A stretch of 24,789 nucleotides of DNA, taken from positions 519,236 to 544,024 of the forward strand of contig QEOQ01000511.1 in the NCBI GenBank assembly GCA_010279815.1, given 5' to 3'. The notes below the pieces were generated by a model that worked only from the letters and a program-made list of their open reading frames with translations, did not search any database and was not told the DNA's origin. Shown here piece by piece: positions 8,687 to 17,600 of the stretch (its first letter is position 1; each line of letters starts with the position of its first letter). The stretch is from Brachionus plicatilis. Lineage: Eukaryota; Rotifera; Eurotatoria; Ploima; Brachionidae. The translations under genes and the position numbers were made by a program.

Positions 8687-11600
8687 CTAAAAAATAAAAA
8701 ATAAATTTTTATGTTCAAATAAAAATAATCTTGATTACTTTTTGTATGACAGAATTGAAAAATGTCCGATCAAAAAACCGATAACCATGCAAATAATGAA
8801 CCCAAGTGCCACCATACCAATCAATATTTTGCTTTCTTGACTTTTTCCAAATTTACAATTTGTCTTTTCATTCATCAACCTCTCTTGCTTCAAATATTGT
8901 TCATATTGTGGTAAGTAGTCCGAAATTTCTAAATAAAAATAAATTTTTTATGTAAAATTATTTGAAGTATAAAGAATTAAAAAATGTTATAACTATTTAA
9001 AAGTAAATATCTTCTTGTTTTTATTTAAGCTTTTATTAAAATTTTAATTTCCTATTCATTCGAAAAAAAATAAACAAAAAAGAAAATTAAATTTAATCTA
9101 TTAATGGATATAAAATAAGGTAATACATTATCTAATATAACAAACTTTTAAAATAAATAAGTAAATCTTTCACTTTTTTATTCTTTTTTTGATACATAAT
9201 TCACAATTCCGGTAAAGTAAAAAAATTTAAAAAGATTGATTGAAAAGAATTGATCGTGCCATACAAAATAAAAACTAAGGCTTATTTTTTAAAATTTCTG
9301 GCCTTGTCAAAAAGAATTTTTTTAAAAGGTGAGATTTAGCACTTTTTGTTGATAATTTAAATTTTACAGAATTTCATCTAAACCATTTGAAAATTTTTTG
9401 GTGTTTAGTTGATTTTTTTGATTAAAATTTAATATCTCTAGGTCTGGTAAAACGGTTCCGTAAAACCAATTCCATACCGGTTTTGTAATTGATTTTTTGA
9501 CTCTTATCATTTGAACTCTTTTAAGTAAATACAAAACAAAAATGTTTGCCAAATTTTTAAAAATATTTTGACTAACAAAATAAATTTGTAAATTAAAATG
9601 TTAAAATAAAAAAAATTTTTTTGGTCACCTTTTTCTTACTTACTCTCACAGCAGATAATTTGAAGTTAAAAGAAAACAAAAAAAAAATTAATTATTTTGT
9701 CAACTAAATTTTAAAAATAAAAAATTTCAATTTTTAAATTCAACCTTTTTTCGCACGTTTAGCTTTTACAATGAACAAATTTTTAGCACTCAATTTTTTC
9801 TGGATCAAAATTTAGCAATTTTATAGTGATAAAAAAGGCAAATTGAATTTTGAGATCAAGATCAAAAGATCAAAATATAAATTGTTAAATTTTTTATTAA
9901 CAGAGAAAAAAAAAATTTTTCCAGAGCAATTACTTGACATGTCATGTCAAGTTTATTTTCATATTTAAAATTTACCTTTTTATTGAATTTTAATAAGTTT
10001 AAAATATTTTGATTGATTTTAATGAAAACTTACTTTTATAGACAAAAAAATTTACTGTTTTAAAATTTAAAATTTATTTAAGTGGAAAAACAAAATATTT
10101 AAGTTTGAATGGATGGATATAAAAGCTTTAAATTTGAATTTTTGAATTAACTAAATTCAAATTATTGATTGTTTTTTCAAAAATAAATTAGAGATCAATT
10201 ATTTATTGATATTAATTTGATGATGAACCATTATTAGATTGATAACATGTCTATAGACATGTTATAGTAATGTTTAGTATTATTTTCATAAAAATTATCA
10301 AAATCATCAGATTAATTAAGTTTAAAAATTTTGAATAATCGTTTTGATCTTAAAATTTGATCTGAAACTTCAATTTGCCTGTAAAAAAGCTTGTATAATG
10401 TATTTCATTAAAAAAGCTTAATTTTAACATTTATTTTACATTATGGAACTGCTTTAGTACTATTTCTAAAATTAAAAATTTTCTCTACAATTTTCCATAT
10501 CATTTTCTGCATGATTGTACAATTGCCTAATAGCTTTCAAAAATACAAAAGTAAAAAATTCCTACTTTTATTGCATCCATGTCCAATGAACGGTTTGTCA
10601 CAGTGGCACTCATAAGTCTGGTTAACAGTGGCGCACTGACTTCTAGTTCCACAAGGCATTACCCTGTCCGAATTGCAAAAAATTGACTGTTCACAAAATT
10701 TTCCAACTATTCCAGGCGGACAAATGCACATGCCAACAGTTCCTTCGCCCCTGATCACATCAACACACGTACCACCATTCATGCACTTGATATCACGACA
10801 TTCAGAATTTTTCTTACAAAATATGATCCTCGGATCGCACTCACACTTTCCATTGACACAGTAGCCATCACAAGGCATGTCATTACAAGAGTTGCTCTTT
10901 TTTCTTTCACAATACTGGCCCTCATGCATCGAGTCACACTCGCATCTGTATCCATCATCACCAGGCACACATGTGCCATTGTTCTTGCACTTGTTGTACA
11001 AACACGGCAAGCTAATTTTGTCCTCACAATCTTTACCCATGTAACCACTGGGACACTTGCAAAAGTAGCCCCTTGCTTCAAACATGCACTCACCTCCATT
11101 CTTGCACGGGTTCACCGGTCTGCAATAGTCGATCATCTCACTGCAATTCTTTCCAAAGTAGCCCTGATCACAATTTTCGCAAATGTAGTCATTGGGGCCG
11201 AGCGATCGGCATTGACCATTTCTGCACGGCTTCAAGTAGTCGCATATGTCAATCTGGCTCTCACACTTGAGTCCAGTGTATCTGGGCAAGCATTCGCATA
11301 TGTTTCCGCCAGCGATTGGAATGCACCGTTTGGTGTGAGTCAGACTGCAGCGGGTTTGGGGCCATGAGCAGTAGTTGAACGTGGTCTCACAATTGCGGCC
11401 AGTGTAATTTTGAGGACAAATGCATTCGTATGAGTTTAGCAAGTCGACGCATCGTGCCCCATTTTGGCACGGATTGGAATCACAATCATCAATGTTTATC
11501 TCGCAGTATTTTCCTGTGTATCCCCTGAGACAGTTGCATCTGTAGCCATTGTCCAGCTCGTTTGGTATGCATCTGCCATTTTGACACTCGTTCTTCAAGC

Positions 11601-14600
11601 ATTTGTCTTCTTCTTCGTCACAGTAGCGGCCTGAGAATCCTTGGGGACACTTGCATATGTAGCTGTTCATTACAGAGACACAAGTGGAGCCGTGCACGCA
11701 CTTTGACGCCACACAGTTGTCTACATATGAAGAGAAAGATGAAAAGAAACAAAGTTTTTTTTATGCTAAGAATTTTTAATTTTTTAATTTAAATAAAGTG
11801 ATGAAAATTTTTCTTTTTACCAAAAAATGTCTTTCAAAATTCAGTTCAAATTATAGTAGAAAAATGATAGACTTTGTGAATTTCCATACAAAAATTCCAA
11901 TACAAAAATTAAAATCTTAATCAAAATACCGATTTTGTACTACAGATTTTTCAGTAACATTTAAAAGGTAAACAAACTATGTTTCATTTGACAGTGAAGC
12001 TTAAAAAAAATTAAAGAAATATTTGCAAAAAAATTGATTATTTTTAATCAAATTGTATGTTAAATTTAGAAATGAAAAATAAATTTTTTACAATTAAAAC
12101 CACTTAATTCAAAATTATTTAAGAAGCGATGACAGAATTTTATCATTCAAATAAAATAAATTTTCAAATAGGAAAAGAAAAATAAATTTCAAAATATTGA
12201 ATTTTATTTGATCATTTTAATTTCCTGTGTTACAGTGGTTCTACAAAAAGCCCAGAATTGGTAAAATTACGTAAAAAAACGTAATTTTACGTAAGTTTCG
12301 GTCTATTTATGTAATCTTACGTAATGATAACATTAAATTACGTAAAATTACGTGATTTTACGTAATTTTACCAATTCTGGGCTTTTTGTAGAACCACTGT
12401 AATTAGAATTTATTTTTATTTGTTGAATTTAGTGAAACATATTTTGTTTCATGTTGCTTCATCATTAAAGTTTAAAAAGCTCAATCTTATCAATTTAAAT
12501 TAATGAAAAAGAATTTTTTTTGTAATTTTTGTAAGGTTTGGATGAAAATTCACGATTAACTTGATTAAGATATATTTTATAAAAGGGTCTAAAGAATCGG
12601 CTATCCAGACTCAGTTTTTGGCTCAAAAATAGTCCTAAATTAGTTTGTGGAAACCAATTTTGAAGAATTTGCGGTAAAGGTTGATAGTTAGTACACTCTA
12701 AAAAATAATTAGTACACTCTAAAAAATAATTAGTTGCATGTATAAAATACTAACTTTATTGTAAAAAAATAAATTGCATTAATTAAGAACAAATTGTGTA
12801 TTTTTAGAATTATTAGTTTCTTGCTAAAAAAATAACAAATGCAAAAATACTAAGTTTATTGAAAAAAATAATTAGTTGCNNNNNNNNNNNNNNNNNNNNN
12901 NNNNNNNNNNNNNNNNNNNNNNNNNNNNNNNNNNNNNNNNNNNNNNNNNNNNNNNNNNNNNNNNNNNNNNNNNNNNNNNNNNNNNNNNNNNNNNNNNNNN
13001 NNNNNNNNNNNNNNNNNNNNNNNNNNNNNNNNNNNNNNNNNNNNNNNNNNNNNNNNNNNNNNNNNNNNNNNNNNNNNNNNNNNNNNNNNNNNNNNNNNNN
13101 NNNNNNNNNNNNNNNNNNNNNNNNNNNNNNNNNNNNNNNNNNNNNNNNNNNNNNNNNNNNNNNNNNNNNNNNNNNNNNNNNNNNNNNNNNNNNNNNNNNN
13201 NNNNNNNNNNNNNNNNNNNNNNNNNNNNNNNNNNNNNNNNNNNNNNNNNNNNNNNNNNNNNNNNNNNNNNNNNNNNNNNNNNNNNNNNNNNNNNNNNNNN
13301 NNNNNNNNNNNNNNNNNNNNNNNNNNNNNNNNNNNNNNNNNNNNNNNNNNNNNNNNNNNNNNNNNNNNNNNNNNNNNNNNNNNNNNNNNNNNNNNNNNNN
13401 NNNNNNNNNNNNNNNNNNNNNNNNNNNNNNNNNNNNNNNNNNNNNNNNNNNNNNNNNNNNNNNNNNNNNNNNNNNNNNNNNNNNNNNNNNNNNNNNNNNN
13501 NNNNNNNNNNNNNNNNNNNNNNNNNNNNNNNNNNNNNNNNNNNNNNNNNNNNNNNNNNNNNNNNNNNNNNNNNNNNNNNNNNNNNNNNNNNNNNNNNNNN
13601 NNNNNNNNNNNNNNNNNNNNNNNNNNNNNNNNNNNNNNNNNNNNNNNNNNNNNNNNNNNNNNNNNNNNNNNNNNNNNNNNNNNNNNNNNNNNNNNNCAAA
13701 TTAATATAAAATTTTTCAGGTGTCGGTGAAAAAAAATAAAAAAACTTACCGGTGTATCCGTAAGTACAAAGACATTCATATTGATCGGCATTTGGTGTAG
13801 CATTAAATTTGTTGATACAAATAGCACCATTCAGACACAAATTAAACTCACATGGACTAACATATTTCTGGCATTGATTTGTCTGGTCAGAGCTTGAACA
13901 AGTAGAATCTTTGTGTACTGAACATTCATAGTCCTCTTGGAATAGTTCTATGTTGTCCAAACTGGCTTCGGCAGGTCTGAACGACTCGACACCTTGTTCC
14001 AACACAAACGCAAGTCTAAAATCAGCAAAAGCCTCGATTTTCACTCTGGCAACCTTCCATATTTTTGATTCATTAAAAACTCTCAGAGTTGTGGCCCAGT
14101 CCAGACTCTCTTTATCAAATAACTGGTAGTCTTTTTCGTATATCAATTTTACTGTGAGAATTGCTGAATTTTTTATTTTGTACAAAAATTTGAGACTCCG
14201 CTTAGACCGGTCTATTTTGGGACTTAAAAGGGCAGATTTCTTGTCACCATGTTCACTTTGTAGTGGTATTTTGGCAGTGGCATGACACATTGGACAAAAA
14301 TAGTCATCGTAGCTGGAAAGTTCATTTTTGGACTTGTGGCCTGAATCGCCAGACATGATCCACGCATTGCCAGCAACATTTTTGTATCCACAAGTCAAAT
14401 TGTTTTTCATTTGAAAGTAGCAGTCTCCCGGTTGTTCCTCAAATGCGTAGAAAAATGTAAAGCCTTTGTAGAGCTCCAATTGAGGTGGCTGGTCAAAATA
14501 GACCACTTCTGGCACTCTTTGCGAAACAAACTTAACATTTACTTCGCTAGACTTGGAAGTTAATTTAGGCATTTGACCAATGTCAGCCAAGTCTTTAAAG

Positions 14601-17600
14601 TACATGTGGCCACACTTTGATTCAATGAGGCTAGAATTTGCTTCATAGAAGTTAACAGCCACTTTGGAACATGGTGATTCATTCAACAAATCAATGTATC
14701 TGGTAAAAATGTGTATTTTCTTTGAATAGGGTGCACGGATGACCCAACGCTGATCTGTCAGCATTGGAACAAAAATAACAGGCATGGTGTAATTGTTGTA
14801 AATGTTTGTAATCTGTCCACTTGGGTCGGTAAGGACCTGCTTAATTATTGAATATTCCAGTCTGAACATGTCATTGAATCCACCTGAGGAGTATTCAATG
14901 CGCAACATATTGTCCCTGCTGACCACTATCTCTGCTTCTCGTTCCAGGCTATGGCTAGGTTGTAGGTAAAAATAGTGTTCGCCATTTGCCGAGTAGCCAT
15001 CGTTCAATAATTCAAATTTTAATTGTCCCTTGTCTTTAGTGGTGTAGTTGAGAAGCTTGATCACAACTACGTGGTCTTGAGGGGCCAAAAATAGCCATGG
15101 TATTACATTGCGTGTAATTGTGTTCGATAGGGACAATTCTGATGTTTGTGTCACTGCAAAAACTTTAGCCTCAGCTGTGTATGAGCAGCGCATATAAGGA
15201 TACTTGGTCAACTTGGCGTTGCTTTCTTTCATGTGCTTGAAAACCACTCGGATCCAATTTGAAGAGAATAGATAAGAGGCTTTTTTGTTCAGTCTAAAGT
15301 TTTCAATCAGCTCGATTTGTTCATACAAAATTTCATCTTGGAAAAAAATTGGTTATTATTTAGTTGCCCCAACAAATGTTTAAGATTAGGCGATTTTTAT
15401 ATTTTAATATTTTATACAATAAAATTTAAATTTATTCTCTTTCATCTTTTTTTTATCAATTTCAAGGTTTGTCAAAGTAGACTGATTAAAACTTCATTTA
15501 TTTAATCAATAAATTAATAAATCAAATAAAAAATTTAATTTTTAATATTTAAAATTATGAATTTTTATAAAAGAGAAGTTAAATGCAAGAAGCTAATTTT
15601 AATGTAGTTACATTAAATACAGACTTGTATTTTTTTTTATAAAAGTATGTTTTACATTTGTAAAAAAAACTATCATTTAATTTTTAATACTAAATTTAAA
15701 CATTTTGAATTTGTAAAAAAAAAATTTTATTAGTCTATAAAAATTTAATTAGCATATAGTTAGTGATTTTTTTGTATCACCTAAATCCAGCTTCTGAATA
15801 AAATTACATTTAGAACTATATTAAGATCAAAATATAATTAAATTAAGAATAAAATTTAATTTAAAAACTTTTTTTTTTAAATGAGACTGAAATTTGTATC
15901 TTTTAGCTTTTGCATTTGAGTAACATGATGTTAACATCTTGGCAAAATTTGAAAAAACTTGATAAACCTTGATTTAATTATGCAACACTTGATTGCATTT
16001 AAATTATTTTCCTTTAAAATTTTTAGAATACTTTAAGAAGCTAGATTGAGCTGATACAATTAACAAAATTTTTTAATTTTTATTGTTTTTTTTGTTCTAA
16101 AATACACAATGGTCGAAAAGTATGAAATTGTTAATTAAATTAAAAAAATTATATTAAAAAAAGAATTTAATTTTCAGATCTTTAAATACTTGGAGAAAAT
16201 TTTTTGTTAAAATTTCATGCAAGTAAACAATATAAAATTTGAAGTTAAATATTAATACGAAGCAAAGTTTTTTTAATATTTTACTATAGCATCTCGAATG
16301 AAAAAAGAATGTCAAATTGTTCTTTTTAATATTTTATATGCATATTTAATTGAGTGGTTGAATCATTTTTTTTATATTGATATTGAATGAATTTTGTACC
16401 ATGATTGCAGAGAAAATGCGTTAATTTTAAAAATTAACAATTTTGTTTCCAGCAGCAAATTATAAACATCAATACCACAGTTATTAAATTCTAAGACAAA
16501 ATTAAAATATCTCTGCTACCAGTTAAATTTTTGTTAAAATTTTAAAAAATTTGTTTCAAAATTTTGCATTTTCTTCAAAATTATTTTTAAAGAAATTCAT
16601 TTTAAATCTTTCAAGATTAAAATTTTACAAATAAAATATTTCTAATCGTAAAATTTAAAATCATTTTTTTTTGTTCTAAATTTTCAAAATTAAAAAAAAA
16701 AATCTACCTTTATTGGCATCAATAATATTGAATTCATTGATGGCAAAGTCATTTTTCAACTCGTCAACACTTAGCCTCACCATTTGATTTTCGTCCAATT
16801 TAATCTCAAAAAAATACTCGACTGACTCTCTTTTTGTATTTAAATACAAATGCTTAAAGTCGTTGGTCTCAAAGGTTGCCTTCTGCTCAGTCATGATCCT
16901 ATTTGGTAAAGTGTAATTTAGCGTGAATTTAACCTGTCTCAAGTCATCTAGATCAACATTAATGAACTCAATCAAAATTTCGTTATCCATGGTCGAAGAC
17001 AAGACTGTATAAGTCTGACCATGACAAAGCAATTTGAATGGAATCGACTTTTGGCTAGTTCGGATCATTATCAGCCCAGACTTGACATCGGTGAAGCAGT
17101 CGCTAATCACTGGATAAATGTAGCGGTCATTGTTTTTTAGTTGTATTTTAATTGGCAAAACATCGATCCTGGTCGTGTTGGCCACATTGTCCGGTATGAT
17201 CCGAGCAAAGTCCACACTCATGACCGAATCAACTTCGGTATACAAATACTTATAGCTGAAATAGCCAATGTCAAAAATTAATGGTTTTATCAAATGGGTT
17301 GGCTTGATTGAACGCTTGAAATTTAAATGTAAAATATTGGAATCGGACAAGAACGAGTTTAATGGGTTGTCCATACAATACTGACTGCTGGATGATTCAT
17401 TATACTTTGGATTTTGATTGTTGATTATAAGACTGTCGGCATTTTCGCACATTGTCTGACCATTCCAGTAGCTGAGGCCAGTGTTGAGTTGGTTGTGAGT
17501 GGTCAACCAGTTTATGTTATGGAGCACAATTCTTCTGGTATGCTTTAGCTTGATTGTATTGTAGCAGTTTATATTTTCGGTCAAATCGTTTGAGTGGACA

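Larger units (their letters stand above)
9836..10380. mobile_element. Possible 545-bp inverted-repeat element in intron 4
   Basis: The ends are AGGCAAATTGAA and its exact complement TTCAATTTGCCT, extended imperfectly by GATCAA and AAGATCAAAA blocks on both sides. The interior has two strong palindromes (9932-9952 and 10242-10265) and no ORF. Target duplication is unclear (TAAAAA lies near both ends). Confidence 0.4.
11721..13749 (-). other. Intron 3 region containing the assembly gap
   Basis: Lies between donor 13749 and acceptor 11721. It contains the 817-base N run, a Tc1/mariner-type inverted-repeat element (12233-12399) and short direct repeats at the left gap edge. The known bases show no convincing exon. 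At least one phase 1-1 exon is expected inside, because the EGF module begun in exon 3 is not completed by exon 4. Confidence 0.6.

Noticed and set aside
10673..11367. Plus-strand and alternative minus-strand frames within the EGF exon
   Set aside because: Shadows of the cysteine-rich exon in other frames; they lack domain structure.
12856..13830. Open frames on both strands across the N run
   Set aside because: They exist only because N carries no stops; no real codons support them.
15317..15505. 62-residue plus-strand frame in intron 2
   Set aside because: Has no gene-like codon use and overlaps the acceptor of exon 3 on the other strand.
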